Shown here piece after piece: positions 40,001 to 52,849 of a stretch of 64,000 nucleotides of DNA. Positions within the stretch are counted from its first letter, which is position 1, and the number at the start of each line of letters is the position of its first letter. The position numbers were made by a program, and so were the translations under genes. The stretch is from Odiellus spinosus. Lineage: Eukaryota > Arthropoda > Arachnida > Opiliones > Phalangiidae. Where the stretch lies: positions 186,001 through 250,000 of the forward strand of contig CAWUCO010000207.1 in NCBI GenBank assembly GCA_963920705.1, in the 5' to 3' direction. The notes below the pieces were generated by a model. It saw only the letters and a list, made by a program, of their open reading frames with translations, had not been told where the DNA came from and searched no databases.

Positions 40001-41240
40001 TTTGATATTGTATGATTTCTTGAATTGGCCATATTTTTCTTGTTTTTCAACGGATTTTTGAAAACTATTATTATTTAGACTGTCCATTAATTGCTCTTTC
40101 GAATGACTTTGGTTTTGTCTAAATTGCCAAAACGTGACAAATATGAAATTGGTTAAAATTAAGCAAAAACGCTTAAAAATCCAAGATTATTGGATACAAA
40201 TTGACACAAAACATTTGATTTTTAAGCGATTTAGACAAAATTAAAACCTACCGAAAGAGCAAATATTGGACTATCTAAAAAACAAGAGTTTTGGAAAATC
40301 CGTTGAAAAACATGGAAGATATGGCCAATTCAAAAAACATCTAATGTCAAAAAGCGAATTTTTAAAATCTGAAATTTGACTATTTTGATATTGTATGATT
40401 TCTTGAATTGGCCATATTTTTCTTGTTTTTCAACGGATTTTTGAAAACTCTTATTATTTAGACTGTCCATTAATTGCTCTTTCGAATGACTTTGGTTTTG
40501 TCTAAATTGCAAAAATGTGACAAATATAAAATTGGTCAAAATTAAGCAAAAACGCTTAAAAATCCAAGATTATTGGATTCAAATGGACTCAAACATTTGA
40601 TTTTTAAGCGATTTAGACAAAATTTACACCACTCGAAAGAACAAATATTGGTCTATCTAAAAAACAATTGTTTTGGAAAATCCGTTGAAAAACATGGAAA
40701 ATATGGCCAATTCAAAAAACATCTAATATCAAAAAGCGAATTTTTAAAATCTGAAATTAGACTATTTTGATATTGTATGATTTCTTGAATTGGCCATATT
40801 TTTCTTGATTTTCAACGGATTTTTGAAAACTCTTATTATTAAGACTGTCCATTAATTGATCTTTCGAATGACTTTGATTTTGTCTAAATTGCCAAAACGT
40901 GACAAATATGAAATTGGTTAAAATTAAGCAAAAACGCTTAAAAATCCAAGATTATATGATTCAAATGGACACAAAACATTTGATTTTTAAGCGATTTAGA
41001 CAAAATCAAAACCTATCGAAAGAGCAAATATTGGACTATCTAAAAAACGAGAGTTTTGGAAAATCCGTTGAAAAACATGGAGAATATGGCCAATTGAAAA
41101 AACATCTAATATCAAAAAGCGAATTTTTAAAATCTGAAATTTGACTATTTTGATATTGTATGATTTCTTGAATTGGCCATATTTTTCTTCTTTTTCAACG
41201 GATTTCTGAAAACTCTTATTATTTAGACTGTCCATTAATT
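37074..41240 (+). repeat. Higher-order repeat, 2295-bp (6-monomer) unit, second copy incomplete
   Basis: Four unrelated landmarks repeat at exactly 2295 bp: 37215/39510, 38035/40330, 38278/40573 and 38701/40996. Shared rare variants include GGACTCAAACATTTG, AAAACATGGAAGATATGG and AAACAAGTTTTTAAACG-type changes (TTTTTAAACGATTTAGACAAAATTTACACC). The unit is 3 bp short of six monomers because of small deletions. The second copy fades at about 41.24 kb, so only five to six monomers are repeated. Confidence 0.85.
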
Positions 41241-44200
41241 GCTCTTTCGAATGACTTTGGTTTTGTCTAAATTGCCAAAACGTGACAAATAAAAAATTGG
41301 TTAAAATTAAGCTAAAACGCTTAAAAATCCAAGATTATATGATTCAAATGGACACAAAACATTTGATTTTTAAGCGATTTAGACAAAATTAACACCACTC
41401 GAAAGAGCAAATATTGGTCTATCTAAAAAACAAGAGTTTTGGAAAATCCGTTGAAAAACATGGCAAATATGGCCAATTGAAAAAACATCTAATATCAAAA
41501 AGCGAATTTTTAAAATCTGAAATTTGACTATTTTGATATTGTATGATTTCTTGAATTGGCCATATTTTTCTTGTTTTTCAACGGATTTTTGAAAACTCTT
41601 ATTATTTAGACTATCCATTAATTGCTCTTTCGAATGACTTTGGTTTAGTCTAAATTGCCAAAATGTGACAAATATAAAATTGGTTAAATTTAAGCAAAAA
41701 CGCTTAAAAATCCAAGATTATTGGATTCAAATGGACACAAAACATTTGATTTTTAAGCGATTTAGACAAAATTAACACCACTCGAAAGAACAAATATTGG
41801 TCTATCTAAAAAACAAGAGTTTTGGAAAATCCGTTGAAAAACATGGAAAATATGGCCATTTCAAAAAACATCTAATGTCAAAAAGCAAATTTTTAAAATC
41901 TGAAATTTGACTATTTTGATATTGTATGATTTCTTGAATTGGCCATATTTTTCTTGTTTTTCAACGGATTTTAGAAAACTCTTATTATTTAGACTGTCCA
42001 TTAATTGCTCTTTCGAATGACTTTGGTTTTGTCTAAATTGCCAAAACGTGACAAATAAAAAATTGGTTAAAATTAAGCAAAAACGCTTAAAAATCCAAGA
42101 TTATATGATTCAAATGGACACAGAACATTTGATTTTTAAGCGATTTAGACAAAATTAACACCACTCGAAAGAGCAAATATTGGTCTATCTACAAAACAAG
42201 AGTTTTAGAAAATTAGTTGAAAAACATGGAAAATATGGTCAATTCAAAAAACATCTAATATCAAAAAACGAATTTTTAAAATATGAAATTTTACTATTTT
42301 GATATTGTATGAATTCTTGAATTGGCCATATTTTTGTTGTTTTTCAACGGATTTTTGAAAACTCTTATTATTTAGACTGTCCATTAATTGCTCTTTCGAA
42401 TGACTTTGGTTTTGTTTAAATTGCCAATACGTGACAAATATAAAATTGGTTAAAATTAAGCAAAAACGCTTAAAAATCCAAGATTATATGATTCAAATGG
42501 ACACAAAACATTTGATTTTTAAGCGATTTAGACAAAATTAAAACCTACCGAAAGAGCATATATTAGACTATCTAAAAAACAAGAGTTTTGGAAAATCCGT
42601 TGAAAAACATGGAAAATATGGCCATTTCAAAAAACATCTAATGTCAAAAAGCGAATTTTTAAAATCTGAAATTTGACTATTTTGATATTGTATGATTTTT
42701 TGAATTGGCCATATTTTTCTTGTTTTTCAACGGATTTTTGAAAACTCTTATTATTTAGACTGTCCATTAATTGCTCTTTCGAATGACTTGGGTTTTGTCT
42801 AAATTGCCAAAAAGTGACAAATATAAAATTGGTTTAAATTAAGCAAAAACGCTTAAAAATCCAAGATTATTGGATTCAAATGGACACAAAACATTTGATT
42901 TTTAAGCGATTTAGACAAAATTAACACCACTCGAAAGAACAAATATTGGTCTATCTAAAAAACAAGAGTTTTGGAAAATCCGTTGAAAAACATGGAAAAT
43001 ATGGCCATTTCAAAAAACATCTAATGTCAAAAAGCAAATTTTTAAAATCTGAAATTTGACTATTTTGATATTGTATGATTTCTTGAATTGGCCATATTTT
43101 TCTTGTTTTTCAACGGATTTTTGAAAACTCTTATTATTTAGACTGTCCATTAATTGCTCTTTCGAATGACTTTGGTTTTGTCTAAATTGCCAAAACGTGA
43201 CAAATTTAAAATTGGTTAAAATTAAGCAAGAACGCTTAAAAATCCAAGATTATATGATTCAAATGGACACAGAACATTTGATTTTTAAGCGATTTAGACA
43301 AAATTAACACCACTCGAAAGAGCAAATATTGGTCTATCTAAAAAACAAGAGTTTTAGAAAATTAGTTGAAACACATGGAAAATATGGTCAATTCAAAAAA
43401 CATCTAATATCAAAAAACGAATTTTTAAAATATGAAATTTGACTATTTTGATATTGTATGATTTCTTGAATTGGCCATATTTTTCTTGTTTTTCAACGGA
43501 TTTTTGAAAACTCTTATTATTTAGACTGTCCATTAATTGCTCTTTCGAATGACTTTGGTTTTGTCTAAATTGCCAAAACGTGACAAATTTAAAATTGGTT
43601 AAAATTAAGCAAGAACGCTTAAAAATCCAAGATTATATGATTCAAATGGACACAGAACATTTGATTTTTAAGCGATTTAGACAAAATTAACACCACTCGA
43701 AAGAGCAAATATTGGTCTATCTAAAAAACAAGAGTTTTAGAAAATTAGTTGAAACACATGGAAAATATGGTCAATTCAAAAAACATCTAATATCAAAAAA
43801 CGAATTTTTAAAATATGAAATTTTACTATTTTGATATTGTATGATTTCTTGAATTGGCCATATTTTTGTTGTTTTTCAACGGATTTTTGAAAACTCTTAT
43901 TATTTAGACTGTCCATTAATTGCTCTTTCGAATGACTTTGGTTTTGTTTAAATTGCCAAAACGTGACAAATATAAAATTGGTTAAAATTAAGCAAAAACG
44001 CTTAAAAATCCAAGATTATATGATTCAAATGGACACAAAACATTTGATTTTTAAGCGATTTAGACAAAATTAAAACCTGCCGAAAGAGCATATATTGGAC
44101 TATCTAAAAAACAAGAGTTTTGGAAAATCCGTTGAAAAACATGGAAAATATGGCCATTTCAAAAAACATCTAATGTCAAAAAGCGAATTTTTAAAATCTG

Positions 44201-45894
44201 AAATTTGACTATTTTGATATTGTATGATTTCTTGAATTGGCCATATTTTTCTTGTTTTTCAACGGATTTTTGAAAACTCTTATTATTTAGACTGTCCATT
44301 AATTGCTCTTTCGAATGACTTGGGTTTTGTCTAAATTGCCAAAAAGTGACAAATATAAAATTGGTTAAAATTAAGCAAAAACGCTTAAAAATCCAAGATT
44401 ATATGATTCAAATGGACACAAAACATTTGATTTTTAAGCGATTTAGACAAAATTAACACCACTCGAAAGAGCAAATATTGGTCTATCTAAAAAACAAGAG
44501 TTTTGGAAAATCCGTTGAAAAACATGGAAAATATGGTCAATTCAAAAAACATCTAATATCAAAAAACGAATTTTTAAAATCTGAAATTTGACTATTTTGA
44601 TATTGTATGATTTCTTGAATTGGCCATATTTTTCTTATTTTTCAACGGATTTTTGAAAACTCTTATTATTTAGACTGTCCATTAATTGCTCTTTCGAATG
44701 ACTTTGGTTTTGTCTAAATTGCCAAAACGTGACAAATATAAAATTGGTTAAAATTAAGCAAAAACGCTTAAAAATCCAAGATTATTTGATACAAATTGAC
44801 ACAAAACATTTGATTTTTAAGCGATTTAGACAAAATTAAAACCTACCAAAAGAGCAAATATTGGACTATCTAAAAAACAAGAGTTTTGGAAAATCCGTTG
44901 AAAAACATGGAAAATATGGCCAATTCAAAAAACATCTAATGTCAAAAAGCGAATTTTTAAAATCTGAAATTTGACTATTTTGATATTGTATGATTTCTTG
45001 AATTGGCCATATTGTTCTTGTTTTTCAACGGATTTTTGAAAACTCTTATTATTTAGACTGTCCATTAATTGCTCTTTCGAATGACTTTGGTTTAGTCTAA
45101 ATTGCCAAAATGTGACAAATATAAAATTGGTTAGAATTAAGCAAAAACGCTTAAAAATCCAAGATTATTGGATTCAAATGGACACAAAACTTTTGATTTT
45201 TTAGCGATTTAGACAAATTCAACACCATTCGAAAGAGCAAATATTGGTCTATCTCAAAAATAAGAGTTTTGGAAAATCCGTAGAAAAACATGGAAATTAT
45301 GGCCAATTCAAAAAACATCTAAGATCAAAAAGGGAATTTTTAAAATCTGAAATTTGACTATTTCGATATTGTATGATTTCTTGAATTGGCCATATTTTTC
45401 TTGTTTTTCAACGGATTTTTGAAAACTCTTATTATTTAGACTCTCCATTAATTTATCTTTCGAATGACTTTGGTTTTGTCTAAATTGCCAAAACGTGACA
45501 AATATAAAATGGGTTAAAATTAAGCAAAAATGCTTAAAAATCCAAGATTATTGGATTCAAATGGACACAAAACATTTGATTTTTAAGCGATTTAGACAAA
45601 ATTAACACCGATCGAAAGAGCAAATATTGGTCTATCTAAAAAACAAGAGTTTTGGAAAATCCGTTGAAAAACATGGAAAATATGGTCAATTCAAAAAACA
45701 TCTAATATCAAAAAGCGAATTTTTAAAATCTGAAATTTGACTATTTTGATATTGTATGATTTCTTGAATTGGCCATATTTTTCTTGTTTTTCAACGGATT
45801 TTTGAAAACTCTTATTATTTAGACTATCCATTAATTGCTCTTTCGAATGACTTTGGTTTAGTCTAAATTGCCAAAACGTGACAAATATAAAATT

Positions 45895-48800
45895 GGTTAA
45901 AATTAAGCAAAAACGTTTAAAAATCCAAGATTAATGGATTCAAATTGACACAAAACATTTGATTTTTAAGCGATTTAGACAAAATTAAAACCTACCGAAA
46001 GAGCAAATATTGGACTATCTAAAAAACAAGAGTTTTGGAAAATCCGTTCAAAAACATGGAAAATATGGCCAATTCAAAAAACATCTAATGTCAAAAAGCG
46101 AATTTTTAAAATCTGAAATTGGACTATTTTGATATTGTATGATTTCTTGAATTGGCCATATTTTTCTTGTTTTTCAACGCATTTTTGAAAACTCTTATTA
46201 TTTAGACTGTCCATTAATTGCTCTTTCGAATGACTTTGGTTTAGTCTAAATTGCCAAAATGTGACAAATATAAAATTGGTTAAAATTAAGCAAAATGCTT
46301 AAAAATCCAAGATTATTGGATTCAAATGGACACAAAACTTTTGATTTTTTAGCGATTTAGACAAATTCAACACCATTCGAAAGAGCAAATATTGGTCTAT
46401 CTCAAAAATAAGAGTTTTGGAAAATCCGTTGAAAAACATGGAAATTATGGCCAATTCAAAAAACATCTAAGATCAAAAAGGGAATTTTTAAAATCTGAAA
46501 TTTGACTATTTCGATATTGTATGATTTCTTGAATTGGCCATATTCTTGTTTTTCAACGGATTTTTGAAAACTCTTATTATTTAGACTGTCCATTAATTGC
46601 TCTTTCGAATGACTTTGATTTGTCTAAATTGAGAAAACGTGACAAATATAAAATTGGTTAAAATTAAGCAAAAACGCTTAAAAATCCAAGATTATTGGAT
46701 TCAAATGGAAACAAAACATTTGATTTTAAAGCGATTTAGGCAAAATTAACACCACTCGAAAGAGCAAATATTGGTCTATCTAAAAAACAAGAGTTTTGGA
46801 AAATCCGTTGAAAAACATGGAAAATATGGTCAATTCAAAAAACATCTAATATCAAAAAACGAATTTTTAAAATCTGAAATTTGACTATTTTGATATTGTA
46901 TGATTTCTTGAATTGGCCATATGTTTCTTGTTTTTCAACGGATTTTTGAAAACTCTTATTCTTTAGACTGTCCATTAATTGCTCTTTCGAATGACTTTGG
47001 TTTTGTCTAAATTGCCAAAACGTGACAAATATAAAATTGGTTAAAATTAAGCAAAAACGCTTAAAAATCCAAGATTATATAATTCAAATGGACACAAAAC
47101 ATTTGATTTTTAAGCGATTTAGACAAAATTAACACCACTCGAAAGAGCAAATATTGGTCTATCTAAAAAACAAGAGTTTTGGAAAATTCGTTGAAAAACA
47201 TGGAAAATATAGTCAATTCAAAAAACATCTAATATCAAAAAGCGAATTTTTAAAATCTGAAATTTGACTATTTTGATATTGTATGATTTCTTGAATTGGC
47301 CATATTTTTCTTGTTTTTCAACGGATTTTTGAAATATCTTATTATTTAGACTGTCCATTAATTGCTCTTTCGAATGACTTTGATTTTGTCTAAATTGCCA
47401 AAATGTGACAAATATAAAATTGGTTAAAATTAAGCAAAAACGTTTAAAAATCCAAGATTAATGGATTCAAATTGACACAAAACATTTGATTTTTAAGCGA
47501 TTTAGACAAAATTAAAACCTACCGAAAGAGCAAATATTGGACTATCTAAAAAACAAGAGTTTTGGAAAATCCGTTCAAAAACATGGAAAATATGGCCAAT
47601 TCAAAAAACATCTAATGTCAAAAAGCGAATTTTTAAAATCTGAAATTGGACTATTTTGATATTGTATGATTTCTTGAATTGGCCATATTTTTCTTGTTTT
47701 TCAACGCATTTTTGAAAACTCTTATTATTTAGACTGTCCATTAATTGCTCTTTCGAATGACTTTGGTTTAGTCTAAATTGCCAAAATGTGACAAATATAA
47801 AATTGGTTAAAATTAAGCAAAATGCTTAAAAATCCAAGATTATTGGATTCAAATGGACACAAAACTTTTGATTTTTTAGCGATTTAGACAAATTCAACAC
47901 CATTCGAAAGAGCAAATATTGGTCTATCTCAAAAATAAGAGTTTTGGAAAATCCGTTGAAAAACATGGAAATTATGGCCAATTCAAAAAACATCTAAGAT
48001 CAAAAAGGGAATTTTTAAAATCTGAAATTTGACTATTTCGATATTGTATGATTTCTTGAATTGGCCATATTCTTGTTTTTCAACGGATTTTTGAAAACTC
48101 TTATTATTTAGACTGTCCATTAATTGCTCTTTCGAATGACTTTGATTTGTCTAAATTGAGAAAACGTGACAAATATAAAATTGGTTAAAATTAAGCAAAA
48201 ACGCTTAAAAATCCAAGATTATTGGATTCAAATGGAAACAAAACATTTGATTTTAAAGCGATTTAGGCAAAATTAACACCACTCGAAAGAGCAAATATTG
48301 GTCTATCTAAAAAACAAGAGTTTTGGAAAATCCGTTGAAAAACATGGAAAATATGGTCAATTCAAAAAACATCTAATATCAAAAAACGAATTTTTAAAAT
48401 CTGAAATTTGACTATTTTGATATTGTATGATTTCTTGAATTGGCCATATGTTTCTTGTTTTTCAACGGATTTTTGAAAACTCTTATTCTTTAGACTGTCC
48501 ATTAATTGCTCTTTCGAATGACTTTGGTTTTGTCTAAATTGCCAAAACGTGACAAATATAAAATTGGTTAAAATTAAGCAAAAACGCTTAAAAATCCAAG
48601 ATTATATAATTCAAATGGACACAAAACATTTGATTTTTAAGCGATTTAGACAAAATTAACACCACTCGAAAGAGCAAATATTGGTCTATCTAAAAAACAA
48701 GAGTTTTGGAAAATTCGTTGAAAAACATGGAAAATATAGTCAATTCAAAAAACATCTAATATCAAAAAGCGAATTTTTAAAATCTGAAATTTGACTATTT

Positions 48801-50475
48801 TGATATTGTATGATTTCTTGAATTGGCCATATTTTTCTTGTTTTTCAACGGATTTTTGAAATATCTTATTATTTAGACTGTCCATTAATTGCTCTTTCGA
48901 ATGACTTTGATTTTGTCTAAATTGCCAAAATGTGACAAATATAAAATTGGTTAAAATTAAGCAAAAACGTTTAAAAATCCAAGATTAATGGATTCAAATT
49001 GACACAAAACATTTGATTTTTAAGCGATTTAGACAAAATTAAAACCTACCGAAAGAGCAAATATTGGACTATCTAAAAAACAAGAGTTTTGGAAAATCCG
49101 TTCAAAAACATGGAAAATATGGCCAATTCAAAAAACATCTAATGTCAAAAAGCGAATTTTTAAAATCTGAAATTTGACTATTTTGATATTGTATGATTTC
49201 TTGAATTGGCCATATTTTTCTTGTTTTTCAACGGATTTTTGAAAACTCTTATTATTTAGACTGTCCATTAATTGCTCTTTCGAATGACTTTGGTTTAGTC
49301 TAAATTGCCAAAATGTGACAAATATAAAATTGGTTAAAATTAAGCAAAATGCTTAAAAATCCAAGATTATTGGATTCAAATGGACACAAAACTTTTGATT
49401 TTTTAGCGATTTAGACAAATTCAACACCATTCGAAAGAGCAAATATTGGTCTATCTCAAAAATAAGAGTTTTGGAAAATCCGTTGAAAAACATGGAAATT
49501 ATGGCCAATTCAAAAAACATCTAAGATCAAAAAGGGAATTTTTAAAATCTGAAATTTGACTATTTCGATATTGTATGATTTCTTGAATTGGCCATATTCT
49601 TGTTTTTCAACGGATTTTTGAAAACTCTTATTATTTAGACTGTCCATTAATTGCTCTTTCGAATGACTTTGATTTGTCTAAATTGAGAAAACGTGACAAA
49701 TATAAAATTGGTTAAAATTAAGCAAAAACGCTTAAAAATCCAAGATTATTGGATTCAAATGGAAACAAAACATTTGATTTTAAAGCGATTTAGGCAAAAT
49801 TAACACCACTCGAAAGAGCAAATATTGGTCTATCTAAAAAACAAGAGTTTTGGAAAATCCGTTGAAAAACATGGAAAATATGGTCAATTCAAAAAACATC
49901 TAATATCAAAAAACGAATTTTTAAAATCTGAAATTTGACTATTTTGATATTGTATGATTTCTTGAATTGGCCATATTTTTCTTGTTTTTCAACGGATTTT
50001 TGAAAACTCTTATTCTTTAGACTGTCCATTAATTGCTCTTTCGAATGACTTTGGTTTTGTCTAAATTGCCAAAACGTGACAAATATAAAATTGGTTAAAA
50101 TTAAGCAAAAACGCTTAAAAATCCAAGATTATATGATTCAAATGGACACAAAACATTTGATTTTTAAGCGATTTAGACAAAATTAACACCACTCGAAAGA
50201 GCAAATATTGGTCTATCTAAAAAACAAGAGTTTTGGAAAATTCGTTGAAAAACATGGAAAATATAGTCAATTCAAAAAACATCTAATATCAAAAAGCGAA
50301 TTTTTAAAATCTGAAATTTGACTATTTTGATATTGTATGATTTCTTGAATTGGCCATATTTTTCTTGTTTTTCAACGGATTTTTGAAATATCTTATTATT
50401 TAGACTGTCCATTAATTGCTCTTTCGAATGACTTTGATTTTGTCTAAATTGCCAAAATGTGACAAATATAAAATT
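45895..50475 (+). repeat. Higher-order repeat, three tandem 1527-bp (4-monomer) units
   Basis: The CCGTTCAAAAACATGG variant occurs at 46044, 47571 and 49098, exactly 1527 bp apart. The other three monomers of each unit keep their own markers: CTCAAAAATAAGAG with AAGATCAAAAAGGG and TTTCGATATTG; GGAAACAAAACATTTGATTTTAAAGCG with TTAGGCAAAA; and AATATAGTCAATTC with GAAATATCTT. Unit edges are placed near 45,895, 47,422 and 48,949. A fourth unit starts but changes into single-monomer repetition. Confidence 0.9.
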
Positions 50476-51624
50476 GGTTAAAATTAAGCAAAAACGTTTA
50501 AAAATCCAAGATTAATGGATTCAAATTGACACAAAACATTTGATTTTTAAGCGATTTAGACAAAATTAAAACCTACCGAAAGAGCAAATATTGGACTATC
50601 TAAAAAACAAGAGTTTTGGAAAATCCGTTCAAAAACATGGAAAATATGGCCAATTCAAAAAACATCTAATGTCAAAAAGCGAATTTTTAAAATCTGAAAT
50701 TTGACTATTTTGATATTGTATGATTTCTTGAATTGGCCATATTTTTCTTGTTTTTCAACGGATTTTTGAAAACTCTTATTATTTAGACTGTCCATTAATT
50801 GCTCTTTCGAATGACTTTGATTTTGTCTAAATTGCCAAAATGTGACAAATATAAAATTGGTTAAAATTAAGCAAAAACGTTTAAAAATCCAAGATTAATG
50901 GATTCAAATTGACACAAAACATTTGATTTTTAAGCGATTTAGACAAAATTAAAACCTACCGAAAGAGCAAATATTGGACTATCTAAAAAACAAGAGTTTT
51001 GGAAAATCCGTTCAAAAACATGGAAAATATGGCCAATTCAAAAAACATCTAATGTCAAAAAGCGAATTTTTAAAATCTGAAATTTGACTATTTTGATATT
51101 GTATGATTTCTTGAATTGGCCATATTTTTCTTGTTTTTCAACGGATTTTTGAAATATCTTATTATTTAGACTGTCCATTAATTGCTCTTTCGAATGACTT
51201 TGATTTTGTCTAAATTGCCAAAATGTGACAAATATAAAATTGGTTAAAATTAAGCAAAAACGTTTAAAAATCCAAGATTAATGGATTCAAATTGACACAA
51301 AACATTTGATTTTTAAGCGATTTAGACAAAATTAAAACCTACCGAAAGAGCAAATATTGGACTATCTAAAAAACAAGAGTTTTGGAAAATCCGTTCAAAA
51401 ACATGGAAAATATGGCCAATTCAAAAAACATCTAATGTCAAAAAGCGAAATTTTAAAATCTGAAATTTGACTATTTTGATATTGTATGATTTCTTGAATT
51501 GGCCATATTTTTCTTGTTTTTCAACGGATTTTTGAAAACTCTTATTATTTAGACTGTCCATTAATTGCTCTTTCGAATGACTTTGGTTTTGATTAAATTG
51601 CCAAAGCGTTACAAATATAAAATT
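50476..51624 (+). repeat. Tandem single-monomer duplications after the 1527-bp repeat
   Basis: The CCGTTCAAAAACATGG monomer, which occurs once per 1527-bp unit upstream, here recurs at 50625, 51008 and 51391, that is, every 383 bp. The accompanying ACGTTTAAAAATCCAAGATTAATGG and ACCTACCGAAAG markers recur too. The middle monomer has GAAAACTCTT where its neighbours at either side show GAAATATCTT, so the three are not strictly identical. Confidence 0.85.
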
Positions 51625-52467
51625 GGTTAAAATTAAGCAAAAACGCTTAAAAATCCAAGATTATTGGATTCAAATGGACACAAAACATTTGATTTTTAAG
51701 CGATTTAGACAAAATTAGCCCCACTCGAAAGAACAAATATTGGTCTATCTAAAAAACAAGAGTTTTGGAAAATCCGTTGAAAAACATGGAAAATATGGCC
51801 AATTCAAAAAACATCTAATATCAAAAAGCGAATTTTTAAAATCTGAAATTTGACTATTTTGATATTGTATTTCTTGAATTGGCCATATTTTTCTTGTTTT
51901 TCAACGGATTTTTGAAAACTCTTATTATTTAGACTGTCCATTAATTGCTCTTTCGAATGACTTTGGTTTTGTCTAAAATTGCTAAAACGTGACAAATTTA
52001 AAATTGGTTAAAATTAAGCAAAAACGCTTAAAAATCCAAGATTATATGATTCAAATGGACACAAAACATTTGATTTTTAAGCGATTTAGCCAAAATTAAC
52101 ACCACTCGAAAGAGCAAATATTGGTCTATCTAAAAAACAAGAGTTTTGGAAAATCCGTTGAAAAACATGGAAAATATGGCCAATTCAATAAACATCTAAT
52201 ATCAAAAAGCGAATTTTTAAAATCTGAAATTTGACTATTTTGATATTGTATGATTTCTTGAATTGGCCATATTTTTCTTGTTTTTCAACGGATTTTTGAA
52301 AACTCTTATTATTTAGACTGTCCATTAATTGCTCTTTCGAATGACTTTGGTTTAGTCTAAATTGCCAAAATGTGACAAATATAAAATTGGTTAAAATTAA
52401 GCAAAAACGCTTAAAAATCCAAGATTAATGGATTCAAATTGACACAAAACATTTGATTTTTAAGCGA

Positions 52468-52744
52468 TTTAGACAAAATCAAAACCTATCGAAAGAGCAA
52501 ATATTGGACTATCTAAAAAACAAGAGTTTTGGAAAATCCGTTGAAAAACATGGAAAATATGGCCAATTGAAAAAACATCTAATATCAAAAAGCGAATTTT
52601 TAAAATCTGAAATTTGACTATTTTGATATTGTATGATTTCTTGAATTGGCCATATTTTTCTTGTTTTTCAACGGATTTTTGAAAACTCTTATTATTTAGA
52701 CTGTCCATTAATTGCTCATTCGAATGACTTTGGTTTTGTCTAAA
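52468..52744. repeat. 277-bp imperfect palindrome within the monomer
   Basis: Reading the right arm as its reverse complement, the outer 110 positions pair without gaps at 90 of 110 by hand count. CCG at 52538-52540 pairs with CGG at 52672-52674, and GGCC at 52561-52564 with GGCC at 52648-52651, both about the same centre. The inner part pairs with a one-base shift (ATATCAAAA at 52582 with TTTTGATAT at 52621). It could form a cruciform, though the arms are imperfect. Confidence 0.9.
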
Positions 52745-52790
52745 TTGCCAAAATGTGACAAATATAAAATTGGTTAAAATTAAGCAAAAA

Positions 52791-52849
52791 CGCTTAAAAA
52801 TCCAAGATTATTGGATTCAAATGGACACAAAACATTTGATTTTTAAGCG
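52791..52849. repeat. Second dyad in the linker: 12-bp stem, 35-bp loop
   Basis: CGCTTAAAAATC (52791-52802) is a perfect inverted match to GATTTTTAAGCG (52838-52849). Further out, GTCTAAAT (52738-52745) matches ATTTAGAC (52850-52857) once a 45-bp one-sided block (52746-52790) is skipped. The dyad recurs in almost every monomer; single copies with CACTC or CGTTT changes break one pair. Confidence 0.85.

Noticed and set aside
6833-41618. Recurrent 79-codon minus-strand frames at multiples of 383 bp
   Set aside because: They span the palindrome centre, with the second half being antisense to the similar left-arm frame. They are lost in many monomers by stops or indels and have no recognised domain. 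They follow the repeat, not selection.
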